Assembly: GCA_902488725.1 (NCBI GenBank)
Contig: CABTXO010000008.1
Coordinates: forward strand, 1-16,384
Direction: 5' to 3'
DNA from: an uncultured Bacteroidales bacterium
GTDB lineage: Bacteria; Bacteroidota; Bacteroidia; Bacteroidales; UBA932
Length of the DNA stretch: 16,384 nucleotides
The notes beneath the pieces were generated by a model. The model was given only the letters and a program-made list of their open reading frames with translations, did no database searches and was not told where the DNA came from. The translations under genes were made by a program, and so were the position numbers. Below, in pieces: positions 1 through 6,901 of the stretch. Every line of letters starts with the position of its first letter. The stretch's first letter is position 1.

Positions 1-1
1 A

Positions 2-874
2 GTCGTCGGGCGGGGCAGTTTCGCGGAAATTCTGTCGGCGGACTCGCGGCAGGTGTACCGCGGCATGGACATCGGCACCGGGAAGGATCTGGGGGAATAC
101 GGGGATATTCCCTACCACCTCATCGACCTCGTGCCCGCCGGCACCCGCTTCGATCTGTACCAGTGGCAGCAGGCCTTCGAGAAGGCCTACGCCGACATCC
201 GCACACGGGGCGGCCTGCCGATTCTCTGCGGCGGAACCGGCCTCTATATTCAGGCCGCCACCTGCGGCTATGCCCTTTCCGAAGCGCCCCCGAACCCGGA
301 ACTCCGCGCCGCCCTCGAGCAGGAAGACGTGGAAGACCTGCGCGAGAAACTCGCAGAACTGCGCCCCATCGGCGCCCCAGGCGAAACACCGGCCGACCCC
401 CGCACCATCCCGTACGGCGTGCTCCAGTCCAAGCGTCGCGTCATCCGCGCCCTCGAAGTGGCCTTCTACGAGAACGAACACCCTGCCGACCGCAGCGCCT
501 TCCTGCCGAAAAAGCCGTACTGCATCGGCACCCTCGTCAGCCGGGAAGACCGCAACGAGCACATCGACCGGCGCCTCGAAGAACGGCTGACCGGACGCTC
601 CAGCACTGGAGAACCCGTCCTTGATGCGCAGGGCAAGCCCCTCACCCTGCTCGACGAAGTCCGGCACCTGCTCGACAGCGGCATCCCCCACGAAGATCTT
701 GTGTACTACGGTCTTGAATATAAATTCGTCACCCAGCACCTGCTCGGCGTCCTGTCCCGGGACGAGATGAAGCATCTGCTGGCCAACGCCATCCACCAGT
801 TCGCCAAACGCCAGATGACCTGGTTCCGCGGCATGGAACGCGCCGGCCTGCAGATTCACTGGACGGAAGTGTAA
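2..874 (+). CDS. miaA: tRNA dimethylallyltransferase MiaA, 5' end cut off by window edge
   Basis: Transfers a dimethylallyl group from dimethylallyl diphosphate to N6 of A37 in tRNAs that read codons starting with U; cytoplasmic. The frame is open from base 2, so the start codon and P-loop lie outside the window; the GTG at base 53 is internal. Visible family motifs are SADSRQVYRGMDIGTGK near the start, GGTGLYI about 65 residues later, and the C-terminal RQMTWFRGMER. The variant YYGLEYKF replaces the GYRQ-type motif of E. coli MiaA, as I recall for the second MiaA type of Bacteroidota. Between RRLEERL and DEVRHLL there are roughly 15-18 more residues than I expect (see findings). It is followed after 50 bp by purE in the same direction. 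Family assignment is very secure; the missing N-terminus is simply off-window. Confidence 0.95.
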   Translation, partial: VVGRGSFAEILSADSRQVYRGMDIGTGKDLGEYGDIPYHLIDLVPAGTRFDLYQWQQAFEKAYADIRTRGGLPILCGGTGLYIQAATCGYALSEAPPNPELRAALEQEDVEDLREKLAELRPIGAPGETPADPRTIPYGVLQSKRRVIRALEVAFYENEHPADRSAFLPKKPYCIGTLVSREDRNEHIDRRLEERLTGRSSTGEPVLDAQGKPLTLLDEVRHLLDSGIPHEDLVYYGLEYKFVTQHLLGVLSRDEMKHLLANAIHQFAKRQMTWFRGMERAGLQIHWTEV

Positions 875-894
875 GATATGCGGATGAATATTCG

Positions 895-902
895 TAAATT
901 TG
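895..902 (+). promoter_or_regulatory. Possible -7 promoter element for purE
   Basis: TAAATTTG in the miaA-purE gap is an exact match to the Bacteroidota -7 consensus TAnnTTTG. It lies 22 bp before the purE ATG, which would give a very short leader. No clear -33 TTG is seen 19-21 bp upstream, so this could be chance. The gap is otherwise AT-rich compared with the flanking genes. Confidence 0.4.
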
Positions 903-924
903 GAAATCGTAACAAAACAATCGT

Positions 925-1392
925 ATGAAAGTCAGTATCATCATGGGCTCCACGAGCGACTACGAAGTCATGTCGGGAGCCGAAAGCATCCTTACCGGAT
1001 TCGGAATTGAATTTGAGAAACGGGTCATCAGCGCCCACCGCACCCCCGACCTGATGTTCGAATATACCCGGGGCCTCAAGGGCCGCGGATTCGGGGTCGT
1101 CATCGCCGGAGCCGGCGGCGCCGCCCACCTGGCAGGCGTGGCCGCAGGCCTGACCGCCCTTCCCGTGATCGCCGTCCCGATGGCGACCAAGAACCTTGGC
1201 GGGCTGGATTCCCTCCTGTCGATGGTGCAGATGCCCACGGGCATCCCCGTCGCCACCGTCGCCATCGGCGGAGCCAAGAACGCCGCCATTCTGGCGGCCG
1301 AAATCCTCGCCCTCGGCGATGAAGCCCTCGCGAAAAAGCTCGACGACTACCGCGAAGCCCAGGCCGAGAAAATCCGCAACACGACCATCTGA
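925..1392 (+). CDS. purE: N5-carboxyaminoimidazole ribonucleotide mutase (PurE, class I)
   Basis: Converts N5-CAIR to CAIR in de novo purine synthesis; cytoplasmic, usually an octamer. The protein is 155 residues, near the usual 155-170. Signature motifs are GSTSD (8-12), SAHRTP (36-41, containing the catalytic His), [11 protein letters not shown] (61-71) and [13 protein letters not shown] (94-106), followed by PVATVAIGG. This set fits the bacterial class I mutase rather than the class II AIR carboxylase. The ATG at 925 gives the expected N-terminus MKVSIIMGS. It lies between miaA and a small unidentified frame, all in one direction, so it may be cotranscribed downstream; an exact TAnnTTTG match just upstream could be its own promoter. 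Confidence 0.97.
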   Translation: MKVSIIMGSTSDYEVMSGAESILTGFGIEFEKRVISAHRTPDLMFEYTRGLKGRGFGVVIAGAGGAAHLAGVAAGLTALPVIAVPMATKNLGGLDSLLSMVQMPTGIPVATVAIGGAKNAAILAAEILALGDEALAKKLDDYREAQAEKIRNTTI

Positions 1393-1400
1393 ACGCCGTA

Positions 1401-1607
1401 GTGCTGAACCTGCCGCAGCAGGACGCGTACAACATCGCCGTCACCGGCTGCGACAAGGCCGTCCCGCTCTACGGCAAGCTGTACAACACCTCCGAAAAAG
1501 AAACCGGGAAAGACAATTTCCATGACCGGAATCTCGGCAAGACGCCCTATGCCTTCGGGCGGGTGCCCGCGAAGAAATTCTGTGACAAATACAAAATCAA
1601 ATACTAG
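1401..1607 (+). CDS. Small unidentified protein or 3' remnant of a gene (68 aa, GTG start)
   Basis: I do not recognise this protein. It fills the gap between purE (8 bp before it) and xth (9 bp after it) in the same direction. Every one of its first 31 codons ends in G or C, the same bias as the neighbouring genes, so it appears to be, or to have been, translated. The product is hydrophilic, has two cysteines and a very basic tail (KKFCDKYKIKY), and shows no signal peptide or membrane segment. The only start is GTG, with no clear ribosome binding site; the frame is open upstream to a stop near 1320, inside purE. It could be a real small gene translated by coupling to purE, or the 3' end of a larger lost gene. 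Confidence 0.5.
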   Translation: MLNLPQQDAYNIAVTGCDKAVPLYGKLYNTSEKETGKDNFHDRNLGKTPYAFGRVPAKKFCDKYKIKY

Positions 1608-1616
1608 GGCATATTC

Positions 1617-2369
1617 ATGAAATTCATCAGTTGGAACGTCAACGGGCTGCGCGCCTGCGTGGGGAAAGGCTTCGACGAAATCTTCCGTTCGCTGGATGCG
1701 GACTTCTTCTGCCTTCAGGAAACCAAGATGCAGCAGGGGCAGCTCGACCTGGAATTCCCGGGCTACACCTCCTATTGGAACGCTGCGGACAAGAAGGGCT
1801 ATTCCGGGACCGCCATCTACACCCGGCACACGCCGCTCGCCGTGACGTACGGCATGGGCGTGGACGAACATGACCACGAGGGCCGCATCATCACCCTCGA
1901 GATGCCGGACTTCCATCTGGTCTGCGTCTATGTCCCGAATTCCCAGGACGGTCTCCGCCGGCTGGACTACCGGATGCGGTGGGAAGACGATTTCCGGGCC
2001 TATGTCACCGGCCTCGCCGCACAGAAGGGGGTCGTCATCTGCGGAGACCTCAACGTCGCCCACAAGGAGATCGACATCAAGAACGCCGCCTCCAACCGCC
2101 GCAACGCGGGCTTCACCGACGAGGAGCGGGCGAAATTCACGGATCTGCTGGGCGCCGGCTTCACCGACACCTGGCGGCACCAGCACCCGGACGAGGTGAA
2201 ATATTCCTGGTGGTCCTATCGCTTCCGCGCCCGGGAGCGCAACGCCGGATGGCGCATCGACTATTTCGTGGTCTCCGACAGCCTACGGGACAAGATCGCC
2301 GGCACCGAGATCCACAACGAGATCTTCGGTTCCGACCACTGCCCCGTCGAACTGACCCTTTCCCTGTGA
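1617..2369 (+). CDS. xth: Exodeoxyribonuclease III / AP endonuclease (Xth family)
   Basis: Mg-dependent exonuclease III-type enzyme that incises DNA at abasic sites and trims damaged 3' ends in base excision repair; cytoplasmic. At 250 residues it has the full family length. Recognisable active-site elements are SWNVNGLRA (5-13), metal-binding Glu in LQETK (E35), Tyr105 in VYVPN, GDLNVAH (D144, N146), WRIDY (D216) and the C-terminal SDHCP (D240, H241). The RERNAGWRIDY block is typical of the ExoA/Xth branch. The ATG at 1617 starts exactly at the conserved MKFISWNVNG. It is the last gene of the plus-strand housekeeping group and converges on the minus-strand PDDEXK-family gene. Confidence 0.97.
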   Translation: MKFISWNVNGLRACVGKGFDEIFRSLDADFFCLQETKMQQGQLDLEFPGYTSYWNAADKKGYSGTAIYTRHTPLAVTYGMGVDEHDHEGRIITLEMPDFHLVCVYVPNSQDGLRRLDYRMRWEDDFRAYVTGLAAQKGVVICGDLNVAHKEIDIKNAASNRRNAGFTDEERAKFTDLLGAGFTDTWRHQHPDEVKYSWWSYRFRARERNAGWRIDYFVVSDSLRDKIAGTEIHNEIFGSDHCPVELTLSL

Positions 2370-2392
2370 GGAAGTGCCTTCTGCTGATGACC

Positions 2393-2413
2393 CTCCCCTG
2401 CGGAGAAGGGGAG
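2393..2413. terminator. Hairpin between convergent genes, possible bidirectional terminator
   Basis: A perfect 7-bp inverted repeat, CTCCCCT and AGGGGAG, is separated by a 7-base loop. It sits 23 bp after the xth stop and 17 bp before the end of the convergent gene at 2431. No T-run follows on either strand, so it is not a textbook intrinsic terminator; position is the main support. Confidence 0.35.
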
Positions 2414-2430
2414 TAGTCGGATCATCCCGA

Positions 2431-3015
2431 TCATAGGGATTCGACCTCTTCAGAAGAAAGGCCGGTGCATGCCGCGACGGTCGCCTTGTCAACGCCATGC
2501 GCAAACATCGCCCGGGCGGTCTGGAGGACACCGGTCTTGACACCTTCGGCACGACCCTCGACCTCCGCAACTGCGAACAGGCATCTGAAAATCTCCTTTT
2601 GAAAAGCAACCGGCCGGTCCAGCAGATCCTGCATCCCCTTCAAGGCAAAGCACCATTTGTCCAGATCCGCCTTCAATTCTGCTTCTCCCGGACGGAACCG
2701 CGCCAGTTCGAGATACACAAAGTGCAGTCTGTCCGTCATCACATCTTCATGAATCTTGTCATTGTGAAGCGAGTCTGTGCTTACAAGATACGCATTGTTT
2801 TCAGAAATCGTCCGCTCCGGGTGTTCCCAGAGCAGCGTATTCAGGAAATGGATCAGAAAGTCCTTGTTGACGGCCTTCCCGAAAATCTTCTTGAACCCGA
2901 AGTCTGATTTGAGGTCGATGTAGCTGGCTTTGGCGCAGTCGCTGATACGGGAGATGCGCCCTCCCTCCGGAAGTTCGCCCGTTGCCGTCCCGGGTGTTTG
3001 ATGGAAGTTTTTCAT
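2431..3015 (-). CDS. Rpn/PDDEXK_2-family nuclease protein, apparently lacking its catalytic core
   Basis: The N-terminus contains DLKSDFGFKKIFG and NKDFLIHFLNTLL, the typical opening of the PD-(D/E)XK nuclease family transposase / Rpn group. The later part (DRLHFVYLEL, DLDKWCFALKGM, LDRPVAFQKEIF) and the end (GVDKATVAACTGLSSEEVESL) match the family's C-terminal half. Full-length members are about 280-310 residues; this one has 194. What is missing is the middle, including the catalytic Asp and the following E-x-Q/K strand: the sequence jumps from ISENNAYLV almost directly to the segment before DRLHF. The frame is intact, so this looks like an in-frame deletion giving a probably catalytically dead protein, possibly a decaying copy. 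Such genes are often multicopy. The ATG at 3015 follows an AT-rich stretch. It lies downstream of the PUL operon in the same direction. Confidence 0.75.
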   Translation of the reverse strand: MKNFHQTPGTATGELPEGGRISRISDCAKASYIDLKSDFGFKKIFGKAVNKDFLIHFLNTLLWEHPERTISENNAYLVSTDSLHNDKIHEDVMTDRLHFVYLELARFRPGEAELKADLDKWCFALKGMQDLLDRPVAFQKEIFRCLFAVAEVEGRAEGVKTGVLQTARAMFAHGVDKATVAACTGLSSEEVESL

Positions 3016-3114
3016 ATGAATCGGTTTTTTTGCAATATTGGCGAAAGCAAACGGAAATTCCTTTCAAAACAGAAAAGCCATCCGAAAGAAACTGCCATTT
3101 CTGTTTTTTATGAA

Positions 3115-3150
3115 TATGCCTGCGCGGGCCGGATGGCGGGCGCAGGCATA
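3115..3150 (-). terminator. Strong hairpin after the PUL operon, likely 3' end or terminator
   Basis: A perfect 11-bp inverted repeat, TATGCCTGCGC and GCGCAGGCATA, encloses a 14-base loop that can itself form a short GCC/GGC stem. It begins 22 bases beyond the stop of the phosphoesterase gene, the last gene of the minus-strand operon, and precedes the PDDEXK-family gene. In the direction of operon transcription the stem is followed by an A-rich rather than a U-rich tract, so it is not a canonical intrinsic terminator. It could act as an mRNA 3'-end stabiliser or a Rho-linked terminator. The rest of 3016-3172 is AT-rich with no recognised element. Confidence 0.5.
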
Positions 3151-3172
3151 CTCAATTCAGAGAGGCCGGAAA

Positions 3173-6100
3173 CTACTTCTTCACGAAGGTCGTTCCGACC
3201 TTGCCGGCAGCATTCACCTGGTAGACGGCCGCATAGCCGCTCACCGTCGCGTGATTGAACACATTCGTGTTCGAAAGCACGGTCGAGATGCCGATGATCT
3301 GGTTCATCGTGGAACTGCCGTATTGCGACAAGGTCTGGAGTTCGACATTGTTGTTGACCCGGTTGGCGTAGGTGAAGGTCGAGAGATCGGAAGAGGCCGT
3401 GAACCACAGCCAGGTGTAGTCCGGATTTCCGAGTTCCGTTTCGTCGAACTTCCACGGCTTCGCCCATGCGGTTGCGGTACGAGTCCCCAAGGACGGAACA
3501 AAGGCCGCATACTTGCCGTTGGCAACCTGCCCCTTGCCGTCCCGGCCGTCCAGGAACAAACCGAAGCGGACCGTCTTGTTGGCATAGTCGATGTCCACGC
3601 AGGCATCCGCGACAACGGAGTAGAACAGGCCGGAAACGCCGACATTGTTGGTGTAGGACTTTCCGTCAGCGGCCGTGAGGGTCTCTCCTCTGAACGGGGC
3701 CCCGATGGTTACATCCCAGGAATCAGGGTCTTTGATCGGCCTTTGGCCGCCGGTTCCCTTGAACACTTTCGTCGTGAACGTATAGGTCCCCTTGAAATCC
3801 GCCGGAGAAAGCTGCGTGACCGTGAAATGGTTCCCGTTTTCAAAATTCAACGTGGCCGTGCGGGGTGCTCCCGACGTATTTTCCGCCCAGAAGACATAGC
3901 CGTTCGCATAGTTCAGCCAGTCCGCGGAAACCGTCGCAGTACCGCCGTTGAATTTCTCGACGCCGCTCGCATCGGAGGTCCATATCTCGCGCGGCTTGAT
4001 CCGGGAGGTCTTCAGGGTGTTCACGGCTTCGCTGTAGATTTGTGCGACCCCGGTATCGTTGAGGGCTCCTGCGTAAAGTTTCACGTCCACCAGGACCGTG
4101 TTCACGTTCGGGAAATCTCCTCCCACGTCGGCGGACTTGATGTCCGATCCGAGACAGAACCAATCCATCGGACCTGTCGCCGTGTAGATGTGGCCCGACA
4201 TGCCGGACAAAGTCCCGTCCAGAACGCCGTTCTTGTACAGCCGCACCTGCTTGTTGCCGGTGTCATAGACCGCTACGACATGCGTGAGTTCGGTCGTAGA
4301 GTTGGCGGCCTGCGCATCCAGTGTCTTGTAGGGTGTCGCCTTGCCTCCCTGGTTTTCCGTCATGATCCAGTACGGAACGCCCGTCGCACGGTTCGCCAGT
4401 CCCCAGCCCGTCTTCTCGGTGCTGCAGACAATTCCATGTACGCCGGATCCCGGACTCTTGTCCACATAGAAGGCCTCGACGCTGAATCCGTTGTCGAACC
4501 AGTTCAGCAGCGGAAGTCCGGTCATCGGGAACTTGCATGCCACATATCCGCTCGCCGTCACCGTCATGGCCTCGACCGAGTAAGTGGTTCCGGCATGAGA
4601 AACCTCGGTCTCTGCGAAGGTCGCTCCATGGTTGTTGGCAGTGATGTGCCCCTTCGTGTCGACCACCGTCCCGCCAGCGAAATCGAAGTCTGCATAGACT
4701 TCAGGAACAACGGGTGCCGGAGGTTCGGGCAGCTTGATGGAGAAGGCTTGGTTGTAGACCCCCATCGCGTCCCAGGAATCATACGCCTCGACTGAAACCA
4801 CATAGTCTCCTTCTCCGAGGGAGCCGAAATCGACCGACCAGTTCGGCTTCATGCCGGAAGGCTGGGGATTGCGATAGAAATCAGCCAGATATTTCTTCTC
4901 TGCCACAGGCGTTCCGTCGGACTTGCTCAGCTTCACGATGTAGTGATGCACGAATTCATCATCGCTTGCGGAAGGGAACGTGACCGTGACGGGTGCGGCT
5001 CCCTCAACGACGTCTCCGACAGTCACCGTCGCCGCTTTCACCTCCGGAGCTGCATTCGCGGCTTTCCTTGCCGCATTCGAATATTTTTTGAGATGGCTCT
5101 TGTCGCTCTTCGGGTAGGAGACCGTCCAAGGCTGGCCGATCTCGGCAGTCCGATAGAAGTCCATTCGCGTTGCACGGAGATTTCCATTGACATCGAACTG
5201 GATGAGCAACCCTTCGGAGAATTCATCCTTGTCCTTCATCGTCGTAGCACCCGCCATGTCTTCATAGCCGGCGTCTTCGATCGCCATGTACTTCGTGGAG
5301 CCGCAGCCGAAGGAGGTCCAGTCTCCCTGCCAGACGCTCCGAGGATCATTGAGCGGGAAATGAAGATGTCCGCTGAAGGTGACGACCTGCGGATACTTCA
5401 TCAGGATGTCCTTCAAGGCCGATGTCGCCCAGAAACTGCCGACTCCCTGAAGCAGACTGCCGTAGACTGTGTCGTACAGCATGGGGTGGGTCAACAAAAT
5501 CACATATCTTTCCGGATCTGCCTTGGTGACGGCCTGCAATTGCTCGTCCAGCCAGGTCAACACGTTCATTGAATACGAGATCGGCCCCATTGCATTCGGA
5601 GTAACGGTCAGAATATGATAGCCTCCGATGACACAATGACGCGCCTCGAAGTTCTTCCGCATCGTGTTGTCCAGGTCTGTCTTATAGTAAGAATCGCCCA
5701 AGACCGCGGTGAACTTCTGTGCCAATGCGACGGATTGTGCCGACCATTTGTAGTCGGGGTTCATGTCGTGATTTCCGACCGTGTACACCATCGGGACGGC
5801 AAGTGGATTGAAGACAGCTTCATAAAGCGCCTTGAACGCTTGTCCTTGCGCATTGTCGGCCCGGTCGATGAGATCCCCGACAACCATCACGCCGTCCAGG
5901 CCATTGGCATCTTTCTCTGCCGCCCTTGCCTTGAGCTGCTCCAGCGCATTCTTGAATTTGGTGCCCGGCACAGTGGCAGCCCCGTCCACATGCGTATCGC
6001 TGATCGCCGCAAGGCTCAATGTGATCTTTGTGTCGTCGAAGGTAGGTGAAAGGACCGGGGGCTCCCCGATTTCCCCTGCAGAAAATACTTCTCCGCCTTC

Positions 6101-6871
6101 CACCGACAGCGGATCCCCGACCACAACCTTGCCGACAATCTGACCAGATTCATCGTAGGCTGTGATGGTGTATCCACCCTTGAGGTCCATGCCCGGGAAA
6201 AGACCGATGAAATAGGTCCCGGCGCCGTCCACGAATTTTCGGATCGAGGGAGTCGGCTCAAAATCCGGTTTCGGATTGTCCGAAAGACTGCGGTCGGAAA
6301 AGCTGATGAAGATGTTTTTGTTGACCAGCTCCGCGTTGTTGCCCGTGAAAACGATGTATTTCGTGGCAGGATTCGTAACGGAAAATTTCAACAGGGAAAA
6401 CATGTTCTTGAACACGAATTCCTTCTTGTCCGCACTGCAGCTTGCAACAGCAACGCAAGGGAGCGCGTCCGTCTGACGATCCATATTGTCGGAGCTCCAG
6501 TATTTTTTCAATTTGTAGCCGTCGACTCCGCTATCGGACAGAAATGCATAGTACTTCTCCGCACCTTTCAAGAGTTTTCCCTCCGACACGAAAGTGGCCA
6601 CTTTCCCGTCCGCAGAGACAGACTTTGCGGTGATCTTTTCCTTGGAAGAAAAACTTCCCTTGATGCTGTAGACCTGGATTTCGTCACCGACACTCCAGTT
6701 CGTCTTGAAATCGCCGAAAGACGTGTCTCCGAATATGCCCGTGAAAGTCGGTGCTTCTTCCGTGATTTCCTGCCCCCCTTGTTGTCCGGAAGGGTCTGTC
6801 TCCTTATCCCGACACGACAGGAGCAGGAAAGAAGAGCACAATGCAACAAGCAATAACAGATATTTTTTCAT
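3173..6871 (-). CDS. Large surface lipoprotein with metallophosphoesterase and LamG-like domains
   Basis: A 1232-residue lipoprotein: MKKYLLLL...LLLSC with Cys20 as lipidation site. Residues about 35-265 resemble the beta-rich N-terminal domains of fimbrillin-like lipoproteins (NWSVGDEIQVYS). A calcineurin-like phosphoesterase follows at about 280-570, with all metal-ligand motifs: SDTH (D292, H294), GD (D333), GNHD (N367, H368), THP (H462) and GHLH (H502, H504). Next are an Fn3-like segment (about 608-715), a LamG/concanavalin-like domain (about 725-950; LYKNGVLDGTLSG), a BACON-like strand region (about 968-1018) and an unrecognised C-terminal beta domain. The enzyme should hydrolyse phosphomono- or diesters; the substrate is unknown. 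As last gene of a SusCD operon it probably dephosphorylates a glycan at the cell surface. An in-frame ATG at 6880 gives MERMKKY; the ATG at 6871 fits a signal peptide better. Confidence 0.88.
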   Translation of the reverse strand: MKKYLLLLVALCSSFLLLSCRDKETDPSGQQGGQEITEEAPTFTGIFGDTSFGDFKTNWSVGDEIQVYSIKGSFSSKEKITAKSVSADGKVATFVSEGKLLKGAEKYYAFLSDSGVDGYKLKKYWSSDNMDRQTDALPCVAVASCSADKKEFVFKNMFSLLKFSVTNPATKYIVFTGNNAELVNKNIFISFSDRSLSDNPKPDFEPTPSIRKFVDGAGTYFIGLFPGMDLKGGYTITAYDESGQIVGKVVVGDPLSVEGGEVFSAGEIGEPPVLSPTFDDTKITLSLAAISDTHVDGAATVPGTKFKNALEQLKARAAEKDANGLDGVMVVGDLIDRADNAQGQAFKALYEAVFNPLAVPMVYTVGNHDMNPDYKWSAQSVALAQKFTAVLGDSYYKTDLDNTMRKNFEARHCVIGGYHILTVTPNAMGPISYSMNVLTWLDEQLQAVTKADPERYVILLTHPMLYDTVYGSLLQGVGSFWATSALKDILMKYPQVVTFSGHLHFPLNDPRSVWQGDWTSFGCGSTKYMAIEDAGYEDMAGATTMKDKDEFSEGLLIQFDVNGNLRATRMDFYRTAEIGQPWTVSYPKSDKSHLKKYSNAARKAANAAPEVKAATVTVGDVVEGAAPVTVTFPSASDDEFVHHYIVKLSKSDGTPVAEKKYLADFYRNPQPSGMKPNWSVDFGSLGEGDYVVSVEAYDSWDAMGVYNQAFSIKLPEPPAPVVPEVYADFDFAGGTVVDTKGHITANNHGATFAETEVSHAGTTYSVEAMTVTASGYVACKFPMTGLPLLNWFDNGFSVEAFYVDKSPGSGVHGIVCSTEKTGWGLANRATGVPYWIMTENQGGKATPYKTLDAQAANSTTELTHVVAVYDTGNKQVRLYKNGVLDGTLSGMSGHIYTATGPMDWFCLGSDIKSADVGGDFPNVNTVLVDVKLYAGALNDTGVAQIYSEAVNTLKTSRIKPREIWTSDASGVEKFNGGTATVSADWLNYANGYVFWAENTSGAPRTATLNFENGNHFTVTQLSPADFKGTYTFTTKVFKGTGGQRPIKDPDSWDVTIGAPFRGETLTAADGKSYTNNVGVSGLFYSVVADACVDIDYANKTVRFGLFLDGRDGKGQVANGKYAAFVPSLGTRTATAWAKPWKFDETELGNPDYTWLWFTASSDLSTFTYANRVNNNVELQTLSQYGSSTMNQIIGISTVLSNTNVFNHATVSGYAAVYQVNAAGKVGTTFVKK

Positions 6872-6901
6872 TCGTTCCATTTCTTCAAAACGTTAATTTG
6901 A

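Noticed and set aside
2497..2907. Plus-strand open frame of 136 codons
   Set aside because: Antisense to the PDDEXK-family gene, whose motifs are clear on the minus strand.
2370..3172. Mobile element or integration scar between housekeeping genes and PUL
   Set aside because: Apart from the PDDEXK-family gene, I found no terminal inverted repeats, target-site duplication, integrase or tRNA; the family name 'transposase' for such proteins does not by itself show a mobile element.
3038..4795. Plus-strand open frame of 585 codons opposite the phosphoesterase gene
   Set aside because: Antisense shadow of a gene with intact domains; the Arg- and Gly-rich composition and lack of motifs fit a shadow frame.
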